NCBI RefSeq assembly: GCF_009857535.1
Contig: NZ_WWCS01000020.1
Coordinates: 30,882-94,881, forward strand
Reading direction: 5' to 3'
DNA: 64,000 nucleotides
From: Duganella margarita
Lineage (GTDB): Bacteria > Pseudomonadota > Gammaproteobacteria > Burkholderiales > Burkholderiaceae_D
Shown here: one piece after another, positions 56,620-64,000 of the stretch
How positions within the stretch are numbered: the stretch's first letter is position 1
Layout of the letters: each line of letters begins with the position of its first letter
The notes under the pieces: model-generated
What the model saw: only the letters and a program-made list of their open reading frames with translations
Databases searched by the model: none
What the model was told of the DNA's origin: nothing
Made by a program: the position numbers and the translations under genes

Positions 56620-57603
56620 ATGAAGCTATTCCTTACCAAACAGACGGCGGCGCTGCTGTTGCTGGCCGTGCTGTCACCATGCCAGGCCGCGTCACCGGTC
56701 ACGCGCGCCGAGCAGATTCGCCAGAAGCTGGACGATCCGGCCGCCGGCATTTTCATCGCCGCCCATCGCGGCTGCCATAACGCCTCGCCCCGGCTGGCGC
56801 TGGCGGCGGTGCCGGAGAACTCGCGCGCGGCGCTGGAGCACTGTGTGCTGCTGGGCGTCGACATGATGGAGCTGGACGTGCGGCGCGCCGGCGACGGCAC
56901 GCTGGTGGTGATGCACGACGCCAGCGTCGACCGCACCACCAACGGCCACGGCAAGGTGGCCGACCTGACGCTGGCGCAGTTGCGGCAGTTGCGACTGAAG
57001 CAGAACTTCGGCGGCCAGATGGCGCCCGAGCTCAGCGACGAAAACGTGGCGACGCTGGCGGAGATGCTGGAGGCCGCCAAAGGCCGCATCATGCTCAACC
57101 TCGACATCAAGGAGCCGGCGATCTATACCGACACCATCGCCGCAGCGGCGGCCCACGGCATGGCGCGCCATGTGCTGGTGAAGACCTTTGTCGACGATGG
57201 CACGACGGCGGTCATGGCGGACCAGCCCGGCTTCTCGACGGTGCCGTATATGCCGATCGTCGGGCCGTGGCACGGCACGGCCCAGGGTCAGAGCCCGGCG
57301 CAGATCGTTGCCCGTCAGCTGACCGGCCAGCATCGCCCGGTCGGGGTGGAGCTGGTGTTCATTCCGGCGGACCAGTACCGGCCGTTGCAGCAGGTGGTGG
57401 CGCAGGCCGGGCTGCGCTTGTGGGCCAATGCGCTGACCTCGGTGGGCGTGATCAGCGTGATTGGCATGGGCGGCGATCTGGAGGCGCTTCGGACCGGCGG
57501 CCAGACTTGGGAGGCCTTGTTTGCGTCCGGCGTCAATACCATCCAGACCGACGAGCCGGGGCCGTTGCTGGACTATCTGGAGCGGGAGGGCATCAAGCAC
57601 TAG
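56620..57603 (+). CDS. Secreted glycerophosphodiester phosphodiesterase
   Basis: Cleaves glycerophosphodiesters to glycerol-3-phosphate and an alcohol. It has 327 residues: signal peptide (LLLLAVLSPCQAAS), then the GDPD TIM barrel with both metal/catalytic motifs: AAHRGCHNASP (His-Arg), MMELDVRRAGDGTLVVMHD (Glu, Asp, His-Asp) and VDRTTNGHGKV; LNLDIKEP carries a further acidic ligand. Periplasmic by its leader. It is in an operon with the upstream TonB receptor (15-nt gap), suggesting degradation of an imported or outer-leaflet substrate. Confidence 0.9.
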   Translation: MKLFLTKQTAALLLLAVLSPCQAASPVTRAEQIRQKLDDPAAGIFIAAHRGCHNASPRLALAAVPENSRAALEHCVLLGVDMMELDVRRAGDGTLVVMHDASVDRTTNGHGKVADLTLAQLRQLRLKQNFGGQMAPELSDENVATLAEMLEAAKGRIMLNLDIKEPAIYTDTIAAAAAHGMARHVLVKTFVDDGTTAVMADQPGFSTVPYMPIVGPWHGTAQGQSPAQIVARQLTGQHRPVGVELVFIPADQYRPLQQVVAQAGLRLWANALTSVGVISVIGMGGDLEALRTGGQTWEALFASGVNTIQTDEPGPLLDYLEREGIKH

Positions 57604-57695
57604 CGCACTGGTGGGCTGGCAGGCGCGGCTGGCGAATTGCGTGGACAGGTGGGCGCTTTAACCATAGAATTCGGAAAATTGTTAAAGGAGCAAAC

Positions 57696-58199
57696 ATGAA
57701 ACTTTCCGCTGCCGCGCTGATCGCCAGCCTGCTGATGGGGGTGGCGCAAGCCGCCACGCCCAATCCCACCGCCGACGACGTCAAGGCCGCGCACGATCTG
57801 CTGGCCTCGATGCAGGCCGAGAAAATGATGCGCATGACAGCCGGCATGAGCAAGTACGCCTCGCCGGAACAGCGCAAGCAGGTGATGGACAAGGTGATCA
57901 ACCTGCAGCCGGAATTTGTCTACACGCGGCTGGCCACGCCGGTGGCCAAGCTGCTGAGCAAGGACACTTCGCTGGAGATGACCCGGTTCTACCAGTCCAG
58001 CTACGGCAAGAAAGTGCTGCACGACACTTACAACAGCAGCGCCCAGATGTATCCGAGCGCGCCCAAGCCGACGCCGGCCGAGCAGGCCGAGCTGAAAAAG
58101 CCGGCCTACATCAAGGCCGATCAGGAATTCAAGGCCAACGAATCGGCCATCCACCACGAAACCTTCGTGCTGCTGAAGGAAATCATCAGCAGCAAATAA
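57696..58199 (+). CDS. Exported DUF2059-like helical protein
   Basis: A 167-residue protein with signal peptide (MKLSAAALIASLLMGVAQAA). The mature part is helical (LLASMQAEKMMRMTAGMSKYASPEQRKQVMDKV, DTSLEMTRFYQSSYGKKVLHDTYNSS), similar to DUF2059 proteins where the FYxSxxGKK element recurs. AAAGGAGCAAAC precedes the ATG at 57696. Unknown function. Separated from the GDPD gene by 92 bp, so probably its own unit. Confidence 0.68.
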   Translation: MKLSAAALIASLLMGVAQAATPNPTADDVKAAHDLLASMQAEKMMRMTAGMSKYASPEQRKQVMDKVINLQPEFVYTRLATPVAKLLSKDTSLEMTRFYQSSYGKKVLHDTYNSSAQMYPSAPKPTPAEQAELKKPAYIKADQEFKANESAIHHETFVLLKEIISSK

Positions 58200-58202
58200 A
58201 GC

Positions 58203-58754
58203 TCAGGCGCCGCAGCATTTCTTGAACTTCTGACCGCTGCCGCACGGGCAGGGATCGTTGCGGCCGGCCTTGGCCATTTTCGGCTGCGGCGCGTGGAAGA
58301 AGGCGTTGATCTGCACCACGGCCGGCGTCACCTTGGCGGCCTTCACCGGCGGCTGGAACGGCGCCAGCAGGGCCGGCTGGCTGGCGCGCAGCGGCGCCCA
58401 GGCGTCGTGATTCAGCTGAACGCCGGCCAGGAAACCGGCGCACCAGGCTTCGGCGGTCCAGCTGCCGCCGCATTCGTAGATCGGCTCGAAGCTGGCCGGA
58501 TCTTTCTTCAGCCAGGTTTGCATGTAGGCGTGATGGCGCGCGATCAGCGCCGCCGCGTCGTCATTGCCCACGCTGTCGCCAGCGCCCCAGACCAGCGGCA
58601 GCCACGCCGCCGCCGGCGCGTCCACCGGACCGGCCACCAGCGCCGTCAGCAAGCCTTCCAGCCCGGCCACGTCCAGTGCCTGCGGGCCGACGGCGGCCAG
58701 CAGGTCGTCGAGTTGGTCGTATTCGTCATCGGTGAGGGGGGCGGTAGGGCTCAT
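58203..58754 (-). CDS. UPF0149/YecA-like protein with C-terminal SEC-C zinc motif
   Basis: A 183-residue protein: an N-terminal helical YecA/UPF0149 domain (about 10-110, with AEAWCAGFLAGVQLNHDAWAPL) and a C-terminal SEC-C motif (GRNDPCPCGSGQKFKKCCG) that binds zinc as in the SecA tail. Proteins of this kind (E. coli YecA) bind ribosomes and may work with SecA/SecB. Convergent with the upstream secreted-protein gene, 3 nt between stops. Confidence 0.85.
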   Translation of the reverse strand: MSPTAPLTDDEYDQLDDLLAAVGPQALDVAGLEGLLTALVAGPVDAPAAAWLPLVWGAGDSVGNDDAAALIARHHAYMQTWLKKDPASFEPIYECGGSWTAEAWCAGFLAGVQLNHDAWAPLRASQPALLAPFQPPVKAAKVTPAVVQINAFFHAPQPKMAKAGRNDPCPCGSGQKFKKCCGA

Positions 58755-58791
58755 GGCGGCAGTCGGTGAAATCGGAAAGCCGCCATTGTAC

Positions 58792-58941
58792 CTATTTGGC
58801 CTTGGGCGGCGCCGGTTTCTTGGCGGGATGGTCGACGATCAGCACGTGCTTGTCGAGCGCGCCGGTTTTTTCCTGTTTGACGACTTGGACCGCCACCGGC
58901 CGGTGGTCGTGCACCGAACGCGGCGCTTTTGGAGCCAGCAT
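58792..58941 (-). CDS. Small basic protein, 49 residues
   Basis: Starts MLAPKAPRSVHDHRPVAVQV and ends VDHPAKKPAPPKAK. AGAGGGGAAATC is a strong ribosome-binding site for the ATG at 58941. Pro/Lys-rich, net basic, no signal peptide. No family recognised. A longer frame to 59040 lacks support. Conservation is unknown. Confidence 0.5.
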   Translation of the reverse strand: MLAPKAPRSVHDHRPVAVQVVKQEKTGALDKHVLIVDHPAKKPAPPKAK

Positions 58942-59057
58942 GATTTCCCCTCTGTTGTGTGGTTGAAACCGCAAATGGGAGCGATTTCCAATTTTGCAAG
59001 TAGACAAAGATGTATACTTCGTGAATACTAGGGCTTTCACCCTGACGGAATCACACC

Positions 59058-59774
59058 ATGTTCAAGAAGCTTGCTTTGGCTGTTGCCTTGTTGCCGCTGG
59101 CCGTACACGCGTCCAATCTGCCGGACTACCCGTTCATCCACACCAGCGGCGAGGCGATGCAGCGCATCGTGCCCGATCTGGGCGAGATCGATTTCGATAT
59201 CAGCGCCTACGACGCCGATCCGGCGGTGGCGGTGGCGCTGGTGGCCGCGCGGGCCGAGCAGGTGCGCGCCTTGCTGGCCGCCGCCGACCCCGAGGCCGTC
59301 ACCGAGATCCACAATATGCGCAAGGAGATGCGCAAGCCGGAACCGGGCGAAGCGTCCGGCGCGCAGGCCTACGACATCCGCAGTTCGGTGCATATCGCCG
59401 TCAACGACCTCGGCAAGTGGCGCGCTATCATGCAGGGCTTGCTGGACATGCCGAATATCGACCACATGGCCACCACCTTCGGCCGCAAGGACCGTGAGCA
59501 GACGGAGCAGGAACTGAGCGCCGCCGCCGTCAAGGATGCGCGGCGCCGCGCCGACGCCATCGCGGCCGGCTTCGGCAAGAAGGCGGGGGCGGTCACGGCC
59601 GTCACCTCCGGCCAGCTGCGCAATCTGACCGGGTCGATCGGCCTGATGCCGGGCGATACCTATTTCCGCCGCGATGCGCGCTCGGCCGCCGCCCAGCCGG
59701 CCGACAAGGATTTTCTGTCGTACGACCTGCTGAGCTGGTCGCAGACGGTGGATGTGATTTTTCGCATCAAGTAA
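59058..59774 (+). CDS. SIMPL domain (DUF541) exported protein
   Basis: A 238-residue protein with a signal peptide (FKKLALAVALLPLAVHASN) and a SIMPL domain over the remainder (HTSGEAMQRIVPDLGEIDFDISAYDADP, DIRSSVHIAVNDLGKWRAIMQGLLDMPNIDHM, KDARRRADAIAAGFGKKAG). Related proteins include E. coli YggE, linked to oxidative-stress tolerance; mechanism unknown. The protein ends SQTVDVIFRIK, as is usual. It is monocistronic by spacing. Confidence 0.85.
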   Translation: MFKKLALAVALLPLAVHASNLPDYPFIHTSGEAMQRIVPDLGEIDFDISAYDADPAVAVALVAARAEQVRALLAAADPEAVTEIHNMRKEMRKPEPGEASGAQAYDIRSSVHIAVNDLGKWRAIMQGLLDMPNIDHMATTFGRKDREQTEQELSAAAVKDARRRADAIAAGFGKKAGAVTAVTSGQLRNLTGSIGLMPGDTYFRRDARSAAAQPADKDFLSYDLLSWSQTVDVIFRIK

Positions 59775-59883
59775 GCGGCGGGCCGCCGGTGTGCGCTGGC
59801 GCACGCCGGCGCGCTTTGGCGGCTTGTTTCTGGCCGCGCCTCCCCAACAATGAAGGCATGTTCACAGTGCAGGAGGACGCAGC

Positions 59884-60024
59884 ATGCTTTACGCCCACAC
59901 CACCCCCGATCCCGAGGTGCCGCCGCCACCGCCGGAAAAAGATCCGCCGCCGGACAATACGCCGTTGCCGCAGCAGGCGCCGATCGAAGAACCGACCCCG
60001 CCCAAGCCGCCGATCAAGACCTGA
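59884..60024 (+). CDS. Proline-rich small protein, 46 residues
   Basis: ATG at 59884 preceded by GCAGGAGGACGCAGC, a near-perfect ribosome-binding site. Begins MLYAHTTPDPEVPPPPPEKD and ends PKPPIKT; over a third of residues are Pro, with several Glu/Asp. No signal peptide or membrane segment. No family recognised. A compact TGA-ended frame and strong initiation site argue for a real small protein, possibly disordered. Confidence 0.55.
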   Translation: MLYAHTTPDPEVPPPPPEKDPPPDNTPLPQQAPIEEPTPPKPPIKT

Positions 60025-60063
60025 CGCCTGGTAACGCTTTTGCTTGCATAAGTGCGCCAGCGC

Positions 60064-60089
60064 ACCGTCCGTTGCGTGGAACGGACGGT
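60064..60089. repeat. Stem-loop after the Pro-rich gene
   Basis: Perfect 10-bp stem ACCGTCCGTT / AACGGACGGT with a 6-nt loop; no T-run, so likely a mRNA-end hairpin. Confidence 0.6.
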
Positions 60090-60123
60090 ATTCTGGTTCC
60101 ACGCTCAGCCATACCGTGAGATT

Positions 60124-60180
60124 GTGTGACAGTCGTTGCTGCATGGATACATATTTTAAGATATGTGTTCACCGTCACAC
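60124..60180. promoter_or_regulatory. Nested dyad upstream of a small membrane protein gene
   Basis: Outer GTGTGAC (60124) / GTCACAC (60174) surrounds an inner ACATAT (60149) / ATATGT (60161) with 6-nt loop. GTGTGA/TCACAC is the Crp half-site core but the spacing is far too wide for one Crp dimer. It lies just ahead of a TATAAT at 60201. Confidence 0.4.
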
Positions 60181-60200
60181 TGGGGTCATGAAAGAGTTTC

Positions 60201-60206
60201 TATAAT
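60201..60206 (+). promoter_or_regulatory. Candidate -10 box for the 46-residue membrane protein
   Basis: TATAAT 39 nt upstream of the ATG at 60245. Confidence 0.5.
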
Positions 60207-60244
60207 TTAGTCATATCGTCAGGTTCAGTTCACGGAGAGCAATC

Positions 60245-60385
60245 ATGGGCAATTCATTACACAACAAAATCTACCTCGGCCGCCGCAGTGTCGCCTCGAG
60301 CGCGAAGCGTGTGCAAGCCCTGATTTGCATCGCCGCCTTCACCAGCATCGGCCTGGTGTGGCTGGCCATCCGCGCGCTGCAATAA
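60245..60385 (+). CDS. Small single-pass membrane protein, 46 residues
   Basis: Begins MGNSLHNKIYLGRRSVASSA, then one transmembrane helix (about residues 24-42, VQALICIAAFTSIGLVWLAI) near the C-terminus. CGGAGAGCAATC precedes the ATG. The upstream TATAAT and nested dyad suggest its own regulated promoter. A basic N-terminus with C-terminal helix suggests N-in topology. No family recognised. Confidence 0.6.
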   Translation: MGNSLHNKIYLGRRSVASSAKRVQALICIAAFTSIGLVWLAIRALQ

Positions 60386-60477
60386 TCGCTGTTTTCAGCC
60401 GGCTTGCCAGCGCGGCGACGCCTGCGGCTTGCCGCCGTGCCGTCGTGCGCGTACCATGAGGGCCGCAGCAGTCTCTT

Positions 60478-60858
60478 ATGGAAAAAATGGCAATGAAGAA
60501 TGAAAAATTCACGCAGGACGAATATGACGCCCTGTACGAAATCAAACGCGGCATCAAGGGTGACCGCGTCAGCGCCTGCATCGGCCGCAACACCAAGCGC
60601 CTGTCCGGCCTTAAACTGATCAGCATCGCCCACAACGGCCGCATTTCGTTGACCGACAAAGGTGAGCAGACCATCTTCCTGCACCGTTGCGTGCTGGGGC
60701 TGCGCGCCGTCGCGGCCCAGGCGGGGGCGCCGCTGGACGCCGATGTGGCGATGTTCCTCGGTAAAAAATCGCACGTGCTGGCCCGTCCCGAAGGCGGTTT
60801 CGAGATCAGCGACAAGGGCCGCGAATCGCTGGCCGATATCACCAGCCAAGGCTTCTGA
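60478..60858 (+). CDS. Hypothetical protein, 126 residues
   Basis: A soluble protein with two similar halves: KLISIAHNGRISLTDKGEQTIFL and VLARPEGGFEISDKGRESLADI, each a beta-hairpin and DKG-helix like the wing of a small winged-helix domain. The N-terminus is helical and basic (EIKRGIKGDRV). No enzyme motif. I recognise no family. Ends in a clear intrinsic terminator, so it is a complete unit. Confidence 0.55.
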   Translation: MEKMAMKNEKFTQDEYDALYEIKRGIKGDRVSACIGRNTKRLSGLKLISIAHNGRISLTDKGEQTIFLHRCVLGLRAVAAQAGAPLDADVAMFLGKKSHVLARPEGGFEISDKGRESLADITSQGF

Positions 60859-60860
60859 CC

Positions 60861-60889
60861 AAAACGCTCCCACGGAGCGTTTTTTTTTG
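60861..60889 (+). terminator. Terminator after the 126-residue gene
   Basis: AAAACGCTCC-CAC-GGAGCGTTTT with a T-run. Confidence 0.9.
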
Positions 60890-60933
60890 CTGTAAAGTAT
60901 GGCTTACACAGCAATAGTGAATGCACATTTGAT

Positions 60934-63900
60934 ATGACCACCAACACGCTGCACAAGTTCCGCAAGCTTTTCCGCGTGCTGGTCACGGCTGTGGTGGTGG
61001 TGTTGCTGATTGTGAGCCTGTTTGTGGTGCATGTGCTGAACCAGAGCCGCAAGCGCTACTACGCGGCGGCCGAGGAAACCTCGCACAATCTGGCGGTGTC
61101 GCTGAAAAATGATCTGCACTCCCACTTTCAGGAGGCCGACCTGGCGCTGCGCCGCGCCGACCAGGAGTTCCGCACGTTGCACCAGCAGGGCCGCTTCGAC
61201 GACGCCCAGTTCAGCGCCTACCTGCGCAGCCTGAAGGAGCGCCTGCCGCACGCGCAGGCGGTGCGCGGCGCCAATGCCGCCGGGCTGGTGGTGTATGGCG
61301 AGCAAATCGATCTGCAGCATCCGCAAGACCTCAGCGTGCGCGAATTCTATGCGCGCCTGCCGACCGCGCACGAGATGGTGTTCGGCGTGCCGGTGCAGTC
61401 GCGCATCACCGGCGAGTGGGTGCTGCCGCTGGTCTATCCGCTGACCCTGGCCAACGGCGACTTCGGCGGCACCGCCTATGTGCTGATGAACAATACCCGC
61501 ATCAACGAGGCGTTCTCGTCGCTGAACATCGGCGCCAACGGCTCGATCGTGCTGCTGGACGACCGCAAGCGCGTGCTGCACCGCTATCCGGAAGTGCCGG
61601 ACATGCCGTTCGGCAGCGTGGTCAAGGTCAATCCGGTCACCCAGGCCATCCTCGACGGCAAGCGGCAGCGCGCCAGCTATACGGTGGTCAGCCCGCGCGA
61701 CCAGCGTGAGCGCACGCTCAGCATCGAGAAGATCGGCGCCTATCCGGTGTATGTGGTGGTGGGGCTGGCCAGCGAGGATTTCCTGGCGCCGTGGTACAAG
61801 GAGATCCGTAACGCTTCGCTGTTCCTGGTGGTGCTGCTGGGGCTGGCGCTGGTGCTGGTGCGCGGTGTGCAGTTCGGCCTGCGCGAGCAGTTCAAGGCGC
61901 TGACGGCGCTGGGCGAGTCGGACCAAGCCTTGCAGCAGTCGCTGGCGCGGCTGACGGCGTCGGAATCGCGCTGGCGCTCGCTGACCGAGGGCTTGCCGCA
62001 GATGGTGTGGACCGCCACGCCGGCGCTGCGCATCGATTTCATGAGCCATCACTGGGAAAGCTTCAGCGGCCTGCCGGCGGCGCAGCTGATGGCCGGCGGC
62101 GACTGGTCGCGGGTGATCCATCCGGACGATTTGCCGACCTTGACGGCAGCCTGGCAACGGGCGCTGGCCGATGGTGACCAGTTCCGCTGCGACTGCCGGC
62201 TGCGCCGCCATGACGGCGTCTGGCGCATTTTCGACAACCACGCGCTGCCGCAGCGCGACGCCGATGGCGCGATTCTCAGCTGGGTCGGCAGCAGCACTGA
62301 CAGCACCGAACTGCGCGCCGCCCACGACGACCTGTTGCAGGCCAAGGAGGCGGCCGACAAGGCCGGCCGCGCCAAGTCCGACTTTGTCGCCAATATGAGC
62401 CACGAGATCCGCTCGCCGATGAATGCGGTGCTGGGCATGCTGCAACTGCTGCGGCAGACGGCGCTGAACGGGCGCCAGCAGGATTATGTCGACAAGGCGC
62501 ATGCGGCCGCCAGTGCGTTGCTGGGACTGCTCAACGATGTGCTGGATTTCTCCAAGGTCGAGGCCGGCAAGCTGGGGCTCGATCCGCATCCGTTCCGGCT
62601 CGACAAGCTGTGGCGCGATCTGGCGGTGATTTTGTCGGCCAATGTCGGCGACAAGACCATCGAGGTGCTGTTCCGCATCGATCCGGCGCTGCCGGCGCTG
62701 GTGGTGGGCGATGCGCTGCGCCTGCAGCAGATTCTGCTGAACCTGGCCGGCAACGCCATCAAGTTTACCGAGCGTGGCGAGGTGGTGGTGTCGGCCCAGC
62801 TGGTGTCGCAGAGCGAGCACAGTCTGTCGATCGCGTTTGCGATCCGCGATACCGGCATCGGCATCGCCCCCGAGCAGTGCGAGCGCATCTTCGACGGTTT
62901 TTCGCAGGCCGAGGCGTCCACCGCGCGCCGTTTCGGCGGCACCGGGCTGGGGCTGGCGATCAGCCAGCGGCTGGTGCGGCTGATGGGCGGCACCTTGCGC
63001 GTGGTCAGCGAGGTGGGGCAGGGCAGCGTGTTCGATTTCGCGGTGGAGTTCGGCATTTCGGCGGTCCAGCCGGACAGCGCGCCGGCCACCGCCTTGCCGT
63101 TGCAGGATGCCTTGATGCGCGGCCTGTCCTGTCTGGTGGTGGACGATAATCCGGTGGCGCGCACGGTGCTGCGCGAGATGGCGGCGTCGTTCGGCTGGCG
63201 GGTGGACGTGGCGGCCGATGGCTACGAGGCGCTGGAGGCGATTGCCGGCCAGGCCGCGCGCCAGAAGGCGTATGACGTGGTGTTTATCGACTGGCGCATG
63301 CCGGCCATGGATGGCTGGGAAACCAGCCGCCGCATCCGCCAGCTGGCGCCGCAGGGCAAGACGCCGCTGATCGTGATGGTGACGGCGCATGACCGCGAGT
63401 TGCTGGCGCAGCGCCAGCAGGAGTTGTCGCCGGTGCTGGACGGTTTTGTGGTCAAGCCGGTGACGGCGTCGATGCTGTTTGATGCGGTGGCCGATGCGCG
63501 GCTGGAGCACCGCAAGCCGGCCTTGCTGGCGGCGGTGGCGGTGCCGGCGCGGCGGCGTCTGGCCGGCTTGCGGCTGTTGCTGGTGGACGATAATCCGGCC
63601 AATCAGCAGGTCGCCAGCGAGTTGCTCAGCAATGATGGCGCCCAGGTCGAGGTGGCCAGTTCCGGGGCGATGGCGCTGGGCGTGGTGGGGCGGCTGGGCG
63701 CGCTGCCGGATTTGATTTTGATGGATATCCAGATGCCGGAGATGGATGGCTACCAGACCACCCATGCGATCCAGGCGCGGCTGGGTGTGAACACGCCGCC
63801 GATCGTGGCGATGACGGCCAACGCCATGGCCTCCGACCGCATCGCCGCGCTGGAGGCGGGCATGGTTGATCACATCGGCAAGCCGTTCGATCTGGAGCAG

Positions 63901-64000
63901 TTGATTGAGGTGATCCTGAAGCACGCGCGGCGTGGCGGCGTGGCGCTGGCCGGTGCGCCGGCTGCTGTCGCGTGGCATGCCGACGCCGCCGCGAATGCGC
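60934..64000 (+). CDS. Hybrid sensor histidine kinase with two receiver domains (3' end outside window)
   Basis: Starts MTTNTLHKFRKLFRVLVTAV and is open to the window edge (1022 codons). Order: transmembrane helix (about 11-36), a Cache-like periplasmic sensor (about 45-285), second helix (about 290-312), a PAS domain (about 345-465), HisKA with phosphoacceptor His490 in SHEIRSPMN, HATPase with GTGLGLAI near 670, receiver 1 with Asp786 (FIDWRMPAMDG), receiver 2 with Asp931 (LMDIQMPEMDG). A histidine phosphotransfer domain probably follows beyond the edge. Catalytic residues are intact, unlike the degenerate kinase at 17-18 kb. Confidence 0.9.
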   Translation, partial: MTTNTLHKFRKLFRVLVTAVVVVLLIVSLFVVHVLNQSRKRYYAAAEETSHNLAVSLKNDLHSHFQEADLALRRADQEFRTLHQQGRFDDAQFSAYLRSLKERLPHAQAVRGANAAGLVVYGEQIDLQHPQDLSVREFYARLPTAHEMVFGVPVQSRITGEWVLPLVYPLTLANGDFGGTAYVLMNNTRINEAFSSLNIGANGSIVLLDDRKRVLHRYPEVPDMPFGSVVKVNPVTQAILDGKRQRASYTVVSPRDQRERTLSIEKIGAYPVYVVVGLASEDFLAPWYKEIRNASLFLVVLLGLALVLVRGVQFGLREQFKALTALGESDQALQQSLARLTASESRWRSLTEGLPQMVWTATPALRIDFMSHHWESFSGLPAAQLMAGGDWSRVIHPDDLPTLTAAWQRALADGDQFRCDCRLRRHDGVWRIFDNHALPQRDADGAILSWVGSSTDSTELRAAHDDLLQAKEAADKAGRAKSDFVANMSHEIRSPMNAVLGMLQLLRQTALNGRQQDYVDKAHAAASALLGLLNDVLDFSKVEAGKLGLDPHPFRLDKLWRDLAVILSANVGDKTIEVLFRIDPALPALVVGDALRLQQILLNLAGNAIKFTERGEVVVSAQLVSQSEHSLSIAFAIRDTGIGIAPEQCERIFDGFSQAEASTARRFGGTGLGLAISQRLVRLMGGTLRVVSEVGQGSVFDFAVEFGISAVQPDSAPATALPLQDALMRGLSCLVVDDNPVARTVLREMAASFGWRVDVAADGYEALEAIAGQAARQKAYDVVFIDWRMPAMDGWETSRRIRQLAPQGKTPLIVMVTAHDRELLAQRQQELSPVLDGFVVKPVTASMLFDAVADARLEHRKPALLAAVAVPARRRLAGLRLLLVDDNPANQQVASELLSNDGAQVEVASSGAMALGVVGRLGALPDLILMDIQMPEMDGYQTTHAIQARLGVNTPPIVAMTANAMASDRIAALEAGMVDHIGKPFDLEQLIEVILKHARRGGVALAGAPAAVAWHADAAANA

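Noticed and set aside
57267..58199. 310-codon frame spanning the GDPD end and the DUF2059-like gene
   Set aside because: The first 143 codons are out of frame with GDPD and not protein-like; the true start is the ATG at 57696 with AAAGGAG.
60904..63978. 1024-codon open frame antisense to the hybrid kinase
   Set aside because: The + strand frame has full kinase and receiver motifs; the antisense is a His/Arg/Gln-rich shadow.

Overview
The window is a GC-rich, densely coded chromosomal segment that most likely comes from a betaproteobacterium of the Oxalobacteraceae (Massilia, Duganella or Janthinobacterium type). The grounds are gene order (ppc divergent from hemC-hemD-hemX-hemY; trxB divergent from ftsK-lolA-rarA; nadE followed by glnB), an RpoD with a long Ala/Lys-rich N-terminal extension, large TonB-dependent receptors, and a FAD-dependent halogenase paired with one of them. 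The genus is inferred from protein character, not from a database search.

Region by region. Positions 1-5.3 kb carry purU, yaeQ, a secreted amidohydrolase, an Rpn-type nuclease with an in-frame 12-bp tandem repeat, and a succinate-semialdehyde dehydrogenase. From 5.4 to 9 kb lie an alpha/beta-hydrolase that has lost its nucleophile, a GIN-domain protein, an RlmI methyltransferase gene cut off before its catalytic domain, and an orphan PilT-like ATPase. From 9 to 12.2 kb are two overlapping multiheme cytochrome genes and an exonuclease/ProQ pair. A 407-bp leader with terminator-like hairpins precedes rpoD (12.6-15 kb). From 15 to 18.2 kb come a CPBP protease, a small exported protein, a GFA-family protein and a PAS protein with a degenerate kinase core. 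A REPIN-like repeat separates this from ppc and the heme operon (18.5-25.6 kb).

The middle (26-35.5 kb) holds a persulfide dioxygenase-rhodanese fusion, ppa, an mqo with a twin-arginine leader, a Crp-like regulator, a flavodoxin/monooxygenase operon headed by an internally deleted SDR relic, a FemAB-like acyltransferase, nadE and glnB. At 35.5-40.6 kb is an apparent uptake locus: a LacI-type operator, a previously uncounted 40-codon ORF with a strong ribosome-binding site, a catalytically intact-looking halogenase and a 1012-residue TonB receptor.

The last third holds TRIC, smr, trxB, ftsK, lolA and rarA. An insertion of lower-GC accessory genes follows, including a candidate amidase effector with a periplasmic partner. 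After it come serS with two identical tRNA-Ser(CGA) genes. Next is a second uptake locus: a transmembrane one-component regulator with a winged-helix-like N-terminus, a TonB receptor and a secreted glycerophosphodiesterase. The window ends with small exported or membrane proteins, a SIMPL protein, and the 5' part of a hybrid sensor kinase that runs off the edge.

No CRISPR array, rRNA, prophage or intact insertion sequence was seen. The least conventional content is (i) the transmembrane regulator / TonB receptor / phosphodiesterase module, (ii) the BPSL0067/STY0301 pair, (iii) the halogenase locus with its leader ORF, and (iv) an unusual number of reduced or catalytically dead genes (RlmI, SDR, hydrolase, sensor kinase).
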